DNA of 64,000 nt from Sclerodactyla briareus. Its lineage: Eukaryota > Echinodermata > Holothuroidea > Dendrochirotida > Sclerodactylidae. The position numbers were made by a program, and so were the translations under genes. Where the stretch lies: positions 682,001 to 746,000 of the forward strand of contig JAODTK010000999.1 of the NCBI GenBank assembly GCA_026419785.1, read 5' to 3'. This document shows positions 24,379-36,774 of the stretch, piece by piece. Each line of letters starts with the position of its first letter. Position 1 is the stretch's first letter. The notes beneath the pieces were generated by a model. It was given only the letters and a program-made list of their open reading frames with translations, was not told the origin of the DNA and made no database searches.

Positions 24379-27300
24379 ATCGATCTATTCAGTGGTCAAC
24401 AAATGCCTTTTTGATTCATGCCTGATGTTCTTTCCACCTTTCATGAGAATTGACCAAAGAGGGGTTCATGTCTATTATATCGGTGTACATTCCACAAATT
24501 GGACTTAGCCCAGACATGATGTTTACCATATTGGCCCTTGGGATCGATTATTGCAACTCTGGTATGGGAAGCAGGGGTGTGTTGTTTACCTTGATCTGCT
24601 CAAACACCCTTTACTGTTGGTGGTAGTTGTAGAACAGGCCTTTGGAACTCCTAACCTGTTATACGAGGTGACTGAAAGAAATGGCCGTACCTAATGATTG
24701 GTAGTACAATCCAAATTATTCAAATGCTAAATATTTCACTGACTTAATCAAGCATTGTTATGGTCATGGAACCTAACTTTGTCCTGACATAATTTCAACC
24801 TCATTGGCCTCTGTTTATTATTGCAACAATTCTACTTTGGCCCAGGGGTTTGTACTTCGTCTCAGAGACTAAGATAACCAGAATAGATATATGGGCCCCG
24901 TTCTTGGGCTCGAAGCTTCATTATCAAGTTCAATTTAATCTGTCATCGTCCATTAGTTTTCCGGATTAGAAATGCTCTAGGGCTGTGTGATACCCTGTCA
25001 GTGAGTAGTATATACAGTGATAAACACCCAGTCAATATCAACCCTCACAATGGTATCTGTTGTTCATACAAGGGTCCTAACCTCCCAAACCACAAACGTT
25101 GTTAGCCTTCACCAGTCACCCTGACCCAGCTTTGACATTGAACTTGTATCACAATCTATTGGGACCACCCCATAGCTCTGTTGCCCTGTAATTGATCACA
25201 GAGCAACTGAGGTGCCCTCATCATTTGAGCTTTCAAGTCATAGCCTGAAGGGAGGCATGTGTGTTTAGGTACGCTCTGTTGAGTCATGGTTTTCAAATGT
25301 CCTGCATACAACATTGGAACTATACACATAGGAGAGCATGAAATAGTCTACTACAGCGAGAACCTTGGCAGATTTCTCCGTGGGGGCCTCACACAGTCGC
25401 GTCAACTTGTTTCAAAACCATGGAATGACAAGCCACTGGTGGAACAACTGCATCATCATCATCAGTAGTATGGGTAGATGTCTTATAGGGGGTCCCGAAC
25501 CTATGGGAGGATGGGAGCAGTGGGACAGCATGGCACTACCACACAAAACACAGTGGAACCTGGAGGGTCAATGGGAACAGCACAAAAAGTCCTATAACAG
25601 GGATCATGCTCCTTTGGCTGCAAGCTTTCATATGTTGCACTTAAGTGGTTGAGTGTGGTTCAACAAGTTATAAATAATCAAAAATCTTACAATGATCATG
25701 TCTTGGCTTAGGTTTGCTATAACTCTTGAAAACATTGTGACCCGTTTTGAACAACAATGGTCATGAAGAGGAATGTGAAGGGCCCACAACCTTCATTTGT
25801 TGTTTGAGGGAGTTAGTCCGCTTTGTGCCCTGAGACATCAATATCTGATAACATTTATGTGCGACAGAGTTCAACTATTCCATTTTAAAGACGCATGGTA
25901 GTGATGTTACTTCAACGAGCGTGCACAGGGTGTTATATGAATGAAGGTGTTTTCCATGATGTAATATGTTATAGCAATAAAACCTAGGCATGTTTATTAG
26001 TGTTTCTTGCCGCTGTGGGATAGTTTCTGGTAAATTCTGTGTGGTGTTGTATGCCTTGTAAGACTTCTCCAAAATATGTTTCATTGAGTGATGTGTTAGC
26101 ATCTCAACAAGACCAATTGTGCCTTGAGAAAGCTTTTTGGTTGTAATGACCCATGAATGATTCTCATCATTTTCTTGGTATGACATCAGTAAAGGTTATC
26201 TGCTCTCGCAAACAAGCTATAACATTGAATTATTCATTGTATATTATCGTTTTGAAGGATCTATCAAAACAAGACACCCAATTTGAAGATTCCAGCATGC
26301 TGGCCTTGTTGAAGGGCGGGGAGGGAGGGGGGGGGGCACCTGAAAACTCTACAAAGTAAAAGGGTACTTTGCGCCTTGATAAAGACTGACGGAGACGGAA
26401 AAAGTTTCCACAATGGCTCTGGTTGTGTTTTAACAGCCCAATTACCCCTCGGACAAAGTGAAAATTAGAAATGGTAATGTCACATCAAAAGTGTAGGTTT
26501 CATGGAGTAGATGATGTTAGATTTTCGAAACATAAGCAGCAATAGAGATATTCCTCCGATATTTTTTAACTCTAAGAATGTTTCTACAACTATTTACTAC
26601 TAAATATGCAAAAAACAGGCCTCATTCAAAGCTCCAAAGTTTATTCCAAAGATAATACCATGAGCTTTGCAATGTTTGGTGTAAAGCTCAACAGTATGGC
26701 AAATAATGCAAATAATTTGTCTCTAAATACTCATAACATACAAACAGTTATCGCAGAATACACAGAAAAAGAAAACAATTTAGACATTAATTTTAAGAGT
26801 TTCCTATTTAAAGACCAAACACATTCCATTGGCTGTTGAGTCTTTCCATTGTGTGTAATCATTGTGGGTGACATATATAAGTAGCACATAAAAAGTTGGA
26901 CAAGCCTTTCTGGTCTTGAACTTTTAGCTATGCACAATTTTGTGAGACGTAACAAACATGATTAACAATGGGTCAAGTTGAAAATCTGCCAAATACTAAA
27001 TTTCATGAGTTTTCTTTGCTTGTAAACAGTGCTGGACACTAAGCTAATAAACAGGTTATTTCCACTAAGATGTATTGTGGGAATTTCTCACAACAAATAG
27101 CAGGAAAAGTGGCTTTCGTAAAATGTGAGACATTTTAATCAGAAAAAAAAAAAATGATGCAAAAGGCAACAGCCCATTTTATGTTGATTATTTTCATAGT
27201 GTGTAATAGTTTACCTGTAGGGGCGTATATAACAACAAACACAGGTTGGGGTAGGGGAAAAAACTTTGGCTCCTAAACTTTCAAGGAGCACCCAAATGTT

Positions 27301-29358
27301 TAGGACGTAAAAACATGTCAACAATTTTGCTGTTTTGTATTCCTGGCAGATATAACAAAAAAAAGGCATACCCTGAGAAGGAATAGAGTTTGTAGTCACC
27401 CCAAAATAATGGAAAAAATATTATGTCCGGGCATCAATATTAGGGGACGTCTTTTTCAAATACTGCTATAAATTTGGTCTACTATAACAAGGTAATGGTT
27501 AGACTGTATGGACCTTCACACATGAGGATTTTTTCAAATTTTGGTTTTTCCTATTTCAAAGTTCTGTAACTGAAGTGAATTACAGTACACCAATGTTTCG
27601 CTTCAGAATTACAGTACATAATGTTAGCTCAATAATACAATGTGTCACTACCAAGATTGCTTTGTCCATCCTGTTTCGAAGTAAACCATTCTTTCAAACG
27701 TCGAATCCCTTCTTCACGGAATTTGCTCTGTGTAACGTATAAGAAAAAATGAAATTCGGTTCAAACCGCCGACGTGTGTCTCCCTGCGAAATGGGCTTTG
27801 TAGACTTCGTTTGAAGAAAGCTCAATAAAATAGGTCCATTGACCTTGGTGGCTTTGAATGCCTACCTGTTGCTTAACCTACGACCCAACAGTGTAGTTCT
27901 CACTCTCCAAGTTCTTGTTCAAATTCTACAAAGTTAGTAAAATCTCAAATTGAACGCAAATTTGACCACTGGTGACCTTGAAATTACCGTCATGGTTTTC
28001 GGGATAGCTTTTGTCCCCACGCAGCAGTTTCATGTAAATTGACCTCTGAGGTACCTTGAAATCACTGTCATGATGTTCGGGACCATTGTTTGGCGACGGC
28101 CAGGTGGCGGGCAGGAGATGGTAAGTACATCCCAAAAACCATAATATCTCCGAACACTTAGAAAAGTGTTGCGGGGATATAAATTATAAAACAGTTCCAA
28201 AATCCAATGAAAACAAAATTTATGGATAACAGTCGAACACATGAACAGGTGTACTAGTGAATGATCAGCCATGAAAGTCAAACGCATTTCTAGGGCGGGG
28301 GTGAGTCTACTGGTTAGGACCCATGCCAGCACTTGTCTGCAAATCTGGCCTTTCAAACCACAAATAGGCATATATTTTGAGGTGATGTGTGTGCAGCAGT
28401 TAGAATTTGTGGAAACGGGAAGGAATAGTGGTGATTTGATTGCTTAACAGGGAAGGTGGGCCTGGTGTGGGGTGGATTACTGCAACGATTTCACTTCTTG
28501 GAATGTGACACAGTCCGAGTTCAAACGTGTAATGAAATTTTAGGTTGTCGTTGTCACGGGACACATTGATGATAATACCTGGCCACCGTTTGTCATTATT
28601 AAATTGCCCAACCAGTGGTCCAACATCGATGCTGTGAAAAAGACATTAGGAATTCATCCCGGTGGGACTTAGTTGATTCCGATAAATGTGATGTCTTTCA
28701 TGGTCATCGAATAAATTATGCGTATTTTATGTGACTTTCCAAACTTCGCAAATCTGAACAAAACTGGTGATACGGGCTACATTTGGTTTCCTGTACATTA
28801 TTTAAGGTCATTTAAGGCATCGTGGGTCAGATTTGCCTGATTTAGTTACTTTTTTTGCAAAATAACTTCCATGAAATTACACAAACTTGGTGGTGAAAGC
28901 TACTGTATCTTGGTTTATGGATCAAAAATCAATTTGTTAAATACCTCTTCTCAATGATGCAAAATGGGGATATTCGTGGGTGTTCTTATCTGCTACACAT
29001 GCCACTTCATACTATGTCCCCGTTTAAAAACTTCCTTATCCTATGGCCTTTTGACTTTGTACTCCATTAACGTTTACTACTGCTGAGTAGTCCAGATGTA
29101 CCAGTTCAGGTACTGTCCCTCCTGTATCAGTGAGCAGTAGCTGGTAGTCCGAGACCCCAGAAATCCATGGACAACTAGAACGTTACAAGATATGTTAGGT
29201 AGCTCTGATTGAAGGATTTTTGGATGCAGACTACAGACCAAATTGCCTGAATTTGTTCACGCGTATCTGGTAGTGTATACGGTCTAATATACTAGTCCAC
29301 ATCCCATAATGTACAGTAAAATCTCTGAGACGAGTCACAATGAAAATGTCAACTCTTT
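24379..29358. other. Intergenic, no gene recognised
   Basis: AT-rich, with a G-tract at 26315-26337 and an A-tract at 27145-27157. Short ORFs only; none has a recognisable domain. Confidence 0.5.
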
Positions 29359-30299
29359 GTTACGTCTGAAACATATAGCGGGAAGGGGGCATTTTTCTGG
29401 AGAAATTCAGTGATACAAAAAGGTTTGTAAAATCATTGGCTGCAAGGATTCATTAGGTATTGGTGCGTGAAGTACCAATTTTGTATTTTGAGCTGTGAAC
29501 AAATCATCCGTTGCGGTCGCAAATGGTGACCCTCCTGAAATTATGGACTTTACCTCAATTATAATGGGGAAAATTTAGCTTAATTTTGCGAACGTTGGGT
29601 CCCAATGTGTTTAGTGCTTTCTGACATAGTGTACTCAGAAACACTCTCCAATTACAGAAGAATCACCCATCACTCTGAAGCAGTGTGATGGAACAGAACA
29701 ATATCTGTTGAAATTCCGTCAACAATATCAGCTGTTACGTCCGAACAATTTCAGTTGTGTGGTACAAGAAGCTGCTTTGATTGAAGTGAGTTTATTGAGG
29801 TAGATTACATCTGTACTGCTAGAAGATAATGTGAAATTTTACGTATTAGATACTGATACATGATCTGGGGAAAATATATTCATTTTCTGTTTCGGACGTA
29901 ACATAGTTTGGCCGTAACAACTGTTTTGACGAACTGGTCCTTCTGTCAGTCATTGTTGAGTGTAGAAAAACTGCATAATTTTTGCTCGCTGGGAGTAGTG
30001 GTGAATAGCTCAACCAAATGTTCAAATCCGTTTTCAATCATAATTTTTTTTTCTCCCTGACCATCATAAGATTGTGTCAAAAGACGTGTTTCGGACGCAC
30101 ACGGTGTTGACGGAATTGTCCTGTATTTTTTCAAATTGTCATAATTTTTCGAGGGTAAATCCAGATTATGGAATATACCTCACTTTATGTCGACACCCAC
30201 TGCTATGCTACTGATGCTAAAGCTAGCAATTTCTTTGGGCATGCTCTTTAGCTTCAACACCCAGTCACCAAATGTTGACGGAAATGTTACGTCCGAAAC
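29359..30299. repeat. Cluster of GTTACGTCCGAAAC motifs in both orientations
   Basis: GTTACGTCTGAAAC (29359), GTTACGTCCGAACAA (29734), GTTTCGGACGTAAC (29889), GTTTCGGACGCAC (30088) and GTTACGTCCGAAAC (30286) lie within 940 bp, three forward and two inverted. Four are near GTTGACGGAA or its complement TTCCGTCAAC. The spacing is irregular, so this is not a simple tandem array. It could be a degraded inverted-repeat element. No gene is visible in the stretch. Confidence 0.55.
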
Positions 30300-31266
30300 A
30301 AACACTTTTTAATCTGCCCTTTTTGAACACGGACCATTTGAACATGTGTCATCTCTACATGTTGGCACTATTGCAGGTTTTATTGACATGAAAAACATGA
30401 GGCAATTATCTTGTAGCAATTAGTACATACATTTGAAATTGTTGACGGAAAAAATGATAGAATTCTGAGGTCAATTTTGCTAGTTTGCTCACCGCAAATA
30501 CTATTAACAGTGAAATTTTTTACTAGTTCAGCTATGGTAGCTCGGGCTATGCGCATATTGTAAATCCAGCCTGACCAATGTTCAAAAACAGCATGCTTGT
30601 TAGTCACAGCCAAAAACCCATAACGGGCTAATTGGGCTAAGTTAAAAAACAGCACCATAATATGAATAAAATCCATGATGGAAAGATAGAACGTACCACA
30701 AGTTAGGCCATATTACATGACCTTTCCTATATTCCAATAATTCTTTGAACTGTTTAGACTTAGGGAAGTATATTCTAATGATTCAGCAAATAGTTCGGTA
30801 GACTACACAATTCTACTATTGCCATGTGGGCGGTACCACATACAACCTTGAACACTAAATTGGCCCAAATTTATTCGGTTGCTCGCGGTATGTAAGAATA
30901 TGCAATGTTTTGTTGTTAGAGCAATATTTTGTCACCAGGATTTTTTCTTTCAAGAACACATGATCTAAAGTAAAGTAGAATGTCTGCAATTTTAACATCA
31001 AAATCGTATTTTATTAATTGGTATCATGCTGCCACACACTATCTAAAGCATCTGTACCCCCATGTGTGCATAATTGTCTCACACGCCCTGCTGTAGGTCA
31101 AAACGACATTACACTGCAGGCATGCAGCGTGGCAGAATCACTGTCTCGTTCAACCTATTCCCTGCAGTAAGCTAGTCTGTAACTGCCAATTACATCTCTA
31201 ATAGTATTTGTTAGCATCCTCCGCGTTTCCGAGGAGCATCTTCCACGCGGAGGTGGAAACGATGAG

Positions 31267-31503
31267 TCATTCAGCGCTCCGTGTGTACCTTGGGTGCCGG
31301 GGCGGTCGAGATGATACGCACAGAAGTGCCGCAATGTCTGCCGCGAGCTCGATGCTGCAAGCGGCGGCCCCTATGATGACTGGATAAACTCCTAGCGTAT
31401 TTAGGGACTCTTTTGCCATTTCTTTCAGTCGGGGCGTCTGAAGAGCACTCAAGTTTGTCTTTGTATCAAATACCGCTCTCAGCTTCTTGCATATTTCCCC
31501 CAT
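31267..31503 (-). CDS. Unrecognised 78-codon ORF
   Basis: The minus-strand frame begins MGEICKKLRAVFDTKTNLSA and continues with an alanine- and leucine-rich stretch (VIIGAAACSIELAADIAALL). Its composition is more protein-like than neighbouring random ORFs and its local GC content is higher. No family is recognised and no splice or poly-A signals stand out. It may be a remnant of an unidentified gene or repeat. Confidence 0.15.
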   Translation of the reverse strand: MGEICKKLRAVFDTKTNLSALQTPRLKEMAKESLNTLGVYPVIIGAAACSIELAADIAALLCVSSRPPRHPRYTRSAE

Positions 31504-32269
31504 TTAATGATTCCTGCAGATTACATCTGGGTTTGGCATTGTCACAACTATCAATCGTTTATCACGTGAATTCCAGGCTGTAATTATAAGATATTGAGTT
31601 GTGTTTCTGTATTAGATAATTTTAGTCTCAGTTCGGGTAGATTGGTGGGCCTATCTAGAAATGGTAACAATGCTTCAGTTTGGTATTATGATGAGTCATT
31701 TGAATATAGATAATTTTTTTTTGTCTGTTGCCATGCATATTGCATCGTAGAACAGGCTCTCAGCTCCGGTGCTGTAGTTTGAAGTAGTTTGACTAGGTAC
31801 TAGATTTTGAGAAATTTATCATATATTAATAGGAGGCTGGAATCAATTTCCTTGTTCCTGCTTGAATTCATCCTGCACCATTTTGCACTTGTGGGGAATG
31901 AATGAACATGCCTTTGGGTATTCCTTTTGTCATACTAGTAAGAAATTGGAACCTTTCGTGAAAAGTTTGTTACCATGGTTTACCACCACCGAATTTACCA
32001 TTGTCATTTTAGGGCTCAGTCGGGGACAAGGCTGTTTTTAAACATCACTTGAGTAGATTGATGTTGGTGCTAAAGTGATTCAGCGTTGATATATGCGAGA
32101 AATAAGCATTCAATTATATTGAAAAATGATGCCACTCGTTCGTACTCAGCTATAAGAACGTCGTTAACATTGCAGCACTCCTTTTCTCTTTTGAGAGAAT
32201 GGTGACAGGTCCCCGTGAATTTAAGAAAGCCGCCGGCTGGACCAAATGTTTCTTGTTTTATTCATTGTA

Positions 32270-32354
32270 GTGCTTATTCAGTCAATACAATAGATTACTA
32301 CAGTATTGGTAGCTTTGTGGGCTGGAAAGGAGGACATGAATGGAGGCTGAATGG
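32270..32354 (-). mobile_element. CATTCAGCC MITE, partial copy
   Basis: CAGTCAATACAATAGATTAC, GGTAGCTTTGTGGGCTGG and GGCTGAATGG match one end of the MITE at 42168-42515 in reverse orientation. Only about 85 bp are present. Confidence 0.75.
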
Positions 32355-35300
32355 AAACTCAACCACCCTGAATAGTACCCTTTATTGAAACCCTCACGTC
32401 TGACAGTCGCATGACTAATCACTCCATTTTTTTCGGGTCAGAGCTTTTCACATATGTCTTATACACAGCCGCAGATTTAGTGGACAATGATCTTTCAGGC
32501 AAAGAGATTCAGAGGGATTGTTAATGGAGGGCCTTTAAAGGCTATGTATACTTGAGTAACTAGATTCAGGTGGAATGCAGGAACTCTTCAGTATGTGCTG
32601 GTATTCGTGATAATCGGGCCCTGGTGAACAGAATCAAAGTGGGTAGGATCAAAGGTGGGCAGATCAAATATGACCCTATTTACAGTATTTGATGCACCCA
32701 TCTCTTTGTATGCCTTGGTCACATGTTTTTCAGATGTCCCCTCCAGTTTTGGACTGAGAGGAAAGTATCATTACACCATAAACAGCCTTATTACAAGCTC
32801 CAGGGGTACTTTGTAGGACATTTATGGTAGAACAAGCTCATGTGTCCCTGTGACTATTGAACAGTGGACTTGAACGTCTACAACATAAGGAAAAATTCGT
32901 TCTCACCATATGTGCAACTTTGAGTGAGATGGTATGTATTGAAACTACTCATGCATTCAGGGTCAATGGAGTTGTTTTGACGCTAATTAACTTAAGTTCA
33001 GTGCAACTCAAAATATACATAGAATCATGTCACTGATCCTTCTCATTTGTATTTCGCAAGTGTGCAAGGTACATGTAGATACAATGCATGCTTTGTGACT
33101 TACTCTAGCCTCTTAGTTTTCAGATCTTAGCTCGTTCCTGGGTACAATTAGTACTAGATAATCAGAATGAATATCTATTTTGATGGTAAGTTCCTCTGTT
33201 TATTTGAAGAGCTACAGTTATACACTCTCGGAGAAATCTTTGAGAGCCCACGATCTACACACCACCCCTCTGCTCAGTTGGATTCTATATCATCCACAGA
33301 AAGTTCATGAATGTAATATTGGATGAGCTAGTGGGTTCCTGTACTTCCTGAGGTTCCTGTAGATTTTCTGGTCATGTAGCATACAACCCATCTTTTTAGT
33401 CATTTTTTCCCAAACATGCCCTTTGATCTTCCAACAATTTCAAACCAAAAGTTACAGATTTGTGAACCCCGCGGGATTTTGGTCTCTCAAACACCTACAC
33501 AATAGTACCTCTCAGTCAGCATGATTATCATGTGACAAGAACTGAAAGTATCAGAGTTATGGCAGCTTGGCTGGGGGCTATTGCTAATTTTTACCAGTGA
33601 CAGAAATTTTGCATTCCTCGGGACAGTCCTTCTACAGCTCGTTTTTAATGAAGCAATTACAACGATCACTGTAAATCTTTGGTTTTTTCTTTAGTGTAAA
33701 CCTGACCTCGTGGACACATCTTTCATTAGGGTTTCAGGACCCATTTTGTGGTTATATATTGGGTACTGTGGTGGCTAACCACCTTTCAACTCTTGCCTAA
33801 TCTCATTTATTGCCACCAGTATTAGCCTTCATGGCCACTCCAGAGAGATACCTTTGTCCTTGAACATATTTCCAGGTATAATTTCCAAATCGTGCAAATC
33901 AGTGGGGGGTAAATGCCTTCGAAAATATTAGGACAAGAATAATCCTGTCCACAATGTACAAATAAACCTACATCTTGGGCTCGGTGCTGTGCCATCTCAG
34001 ACGAGAATGTTGTCTACAAACATCTTTTTTATTTGTTGACTCAGAGGGCTGGTGTTGGTTAATTTCTTCCTTTTGAGGTTACCATGGAGTGGACTGTTCC
34101 ACCTCGGTCACAGTTATCTGCTACATACTTTATTTCAGGTGAGACACAGGAAGTCTCATCTGCTGGGACCATAAGCCCACCTATTATCTACTGCTGGTCA
34201 ATGGCATGTATAGAATGTGACCACAGGAACTCCAAGTCAGACATAGGGATGTTTGGATATCCCATTTCACTTTATTATTTGTGATTAGTTGTCAATGCCT
34301 ACAAATAACTTCCTCTGGGATTTGTCACTTACCGTAGGCCTCTTGTAATTTCAAATGACAGCAGTTGGGAATCTTTTAGCCTAGAGTGATCTACTGTTGT
34401 CCATTTTGAGGACATCTGACTAAAAACTGATGTTATTTTCATGCTTGTTTTCTTGCTCATGGTTTTCTGTATCTATTGAAGAGCTGTTCTGAAGCTGCCT
34501 AACATTTAGGCCTATGGTAGACCTACATTTATTTGCAGTTATGGTTGATATCAGAGCAGGTATGTTCATTTTTACACTGTTTGACTTTGACACTAGGAAA
34601 AGTTGCTGTTCCCGAAAATTATAGTGAAAAGAGAATGTCTATGAATATGTTTCTGGATCATTCTTGTCCAAAAAGCTTTATTTCATGTTTCCTGCCCCCT
34701 TCATTTCAACTCAATGGCTTGCTTTTCCGCTGTGCTGCACCCATAGCGAGATGATCTGTGTTGATCAAAATGTCTTGTAGTCCAATCTTTCGATAGGGTA
34801 TGAATACGTATAATGTCTTCTTGTATACGAGTACTGGGGCCAATCAAAATCCCGCACAGTGTAAAGTCTACACAAGATCAATGTCCAGACAGATCCCTTA
34901 ATTAAACTTGACCACGTTCAGTTGATGTCTGTGTGAGAGCTAATCGGCTGCTGCCTTCATGCACTGCGCCAATGGGAATGCACCATAGCCGCATTGCACC
35001 GTGAATATGGGACCCAATTTAATTGAATCCCTAGAGCCCATGGGATGTTCTAACAGTTGCCAGTTACAATGCTGAATATTCTTAGGAGTGTTTAAACACA
35101 TGATGATTGGATTGTTATATATATCCTGAAGATTATGTATGAAAGGACGTTATCGCTGTGCAAATGCAAATGTGCAATGTGTTTGATGCATCGCATTGAG
35201 GACAATGCATCTTAACAAAAGACTTGTTCTTGCCCATGGCCTCAATTTCTTATTATTATTTCATATTTCGTATATGGTCATATCCATTTATACTCTCCTA

Positions 35301-35492
35301 TGTTCAAACCAACTAAAAATGAACCTGTGATAATTTTGTTTGTTTTAATCTTCAGGCCTGTGTGTACCAAGATAGCGGGATGAAACATGTATCAAACCAA
35401 GGAGTAATAAAACAATTTATCTTCCTATCTTCCTCGGGCGCGTTTTTTGGGACTGCCCCAAATCAACCCTTTACTGACAGCAAGCTAACACT

Positions 35493-35888
35493 TTGTTTCT
35501 GATACGATTCTCATGCTGCACTCAGGTAGCAATAGAACCTGATAATGAATATATTGATTTGTCACAACTTGTTGCCAGATTGGCATCCATGCCTAAATCC
35601 ACCCTGATTAGAACTGCTATTGTACCACAATTGACTGTTAACCAGGATTATAAAGTGGTCAGTAGAATTTCATCTCTCTCAAAAGGTCTATTCAATTGCT
35701 GGAGAATAATAGCGAAATTCCATTTGCTTCACGAGTCAAGTGATTTGTTCTGGCAGGAAGATTATTCCTCATTTGTGATAGCACTCATAGTGGTGCCTTT
35801 GAATGTTAATAGTGGAAATTCCAAAAAGATTCTGATTGTTACTGAAGATAATCTACTGTATCTGTATACCTGCTCCATAGTGAGGTGA
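35493..35888 (+). CDS. Unidentified ORF / possible exon upstream of DAAM
   Basis: An open frame of 131 codons, long for this window. After an acceptor-like TGCTGCACTCAG ending at 35524 it reads VAIEPDNEYIDLSQLVARLA then SMPKSTLIRTAIVPQLTVNQ, which looks like ordinary protein with balanced composition. The later part (from about 35660) looks less convincing. I do not recognise the family. It ends 190 bp before the first DAAM exon found, so it could be a last exon of a neighbouring gene, an upstream alternative DAAM exon, or chance. Confidence 0.25.
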   Translation: MFLIRFSCCTQVAIEPDNEYIDLSQLVARLASMPKSTLIRTAIVPQLTVNQDYKVVSRISSLSKGLFNCWRIIAKFHLLHESSDLFWQEDYSSFVIALIVVPLNVNSGNSKKILIVTEDNLLYLYTCSIVR

Positions 35889-36076
35889 CTGGAGAGTTTC
35901 GCTTGAGTCGTACCAAAGACTTCCAAATGGAACCAACTGTCATTGTGTGGGTGCACTCATAGGCTTTGAAATTGAATTTTAAAAGAACAACATTGTAAAA
36001 GGTTATAAGAAATGAAAAGTCAAATCGCAAGCATAGAACACTATCTAAAGCGGGTCTGAATATGTTGTTTTTGCAG

Positions 36077-36299
36077 GAGTCGTCATCCACACAATCCACA
36101 GACAAGAGGAGTACATGGGCTAGCAGTCTCCGTTGGTCTACCGCCATCATGCCACGTAAGAGGGGAGGGATCTGTGCCTGCTTCGGCAGCGATGAACCCC
36201 CAGACATACAGATCAACATGGAGGAACCTGCATCAGGTGCAGGCAGAGGAACCCATGCCACCCATCGATGAACTCGATGTCAAGTTTGAGGAACTTGTG
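36077..36299 (+). CDS. DAAM: DAAM exon 1: 5' UTR plus N-terminus
   Basis: A strong acceptor (TTGTTTTTGCAG) ends at 36076 and a GTATGT donor follows 36299, so an upstream non-coding exon is likely. The chosen start is ATG 36149, which gives MPRKRGGICACFGSDEPPDI; vertebrate DAAMs begin MAPRKR and have a cysteine-rich CCF segment here. The last 20 codons read EEPMPPIDELDVKFEELV, matching the PMPPVEELDVMFSELV of DAAM1, but they lie in the +1 frame relative to the ATG. The coding part is 151 nt, one more than a multiple of three, while the join to exon 2 should be phase 0. One extra base between about 36215 and 36250 explains this; as written, the ATG frame stops at 36269. The frame is also open upstream of ATG 36149 back to the acceptor. 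Assembly error is the simplest explanation, decay the alternative. Confidence 0.78.
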
Positions 36300-36684
36300 G
36301 TATGTAGTACCTGAGAGTGTGGGGTGGGGAGTGCCACTCCCAAACTGCAATGACTGGGGTTACCGGTACCTCAGATGTCAATGACCAGAATATTATAAGG
36401 AATTGAATAGTCCAATCAGGTAATGCAGGGGAATCTATATTTATTGTTGATGAACAGAATATAAAGTTTAAGGGGCATTGTGGTCTGGTAGAACTGGCGA
36501 ACAATCAACGTCATCTTTTGCACAACAGGAAACAGACCTTTAATTTAGTAATAATACAATATATTGTCACTATGATATGTCAATGCAATGAATCCAATAT
36601 TCGCCAAACGAATTTTGCTGTAACATCATGCATCCTAAGTCTCATAGTATAGGAATGGATATTTTACATTTTTCTTCACTTCAG

Positions 36685-36774
36685 GCCGAGTTGGATTTAC
36701 CAGAGCAGCACAGACAGCGAATGTACAGCCTTCCCCCGGAGAAGAAATGGCAGATTTATTGCAGTAAAAGAAGG
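36685..36774 (+). CDS. DAAM: DAAM exon 2: GTPase-binding domain start
   Basis: This 90-nt exon is phase 0 at both ends, with a TTCTTCACTTCAG acceptor and a perfect GTGAGT donor. It reads AELDLPEQHRQRMYSLPPEK followed by [10 protein letters not shown]. Vertebrate DAAM has [30 protein letters not shown] at this point, so about two thirds of residues are identical with no gap. The EKKWQIYC signature is characteristic of the DAAM GTPase-binding domain entry. It is the only DAAM exon here that needs no frame correction. Confidence 0.93.

Larger units (their letters stand above)
30300..35492. other. Sequence upstream of DAAM, no gene recognised
   Basis: Holds the partial MITE at 32270 and a small palindrome at 31221-31257 (CCTCCGCG and CGCGGAGG, 8-bp arms). 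Upstream non-coding DAAM exons and the promoter may lie here or further left, but none could be identified by eye. Confidence 0.45.

Noticed and set aside
36077-36148. Upstream in-frame extension of DAAM exon 1 as coding sequence
   Set aside because: The frame is open back to the acceptor, but the family starts MAPRKR and ATG 36149 gives MPRKR; the upstream residues resemble nothing in DAAM.
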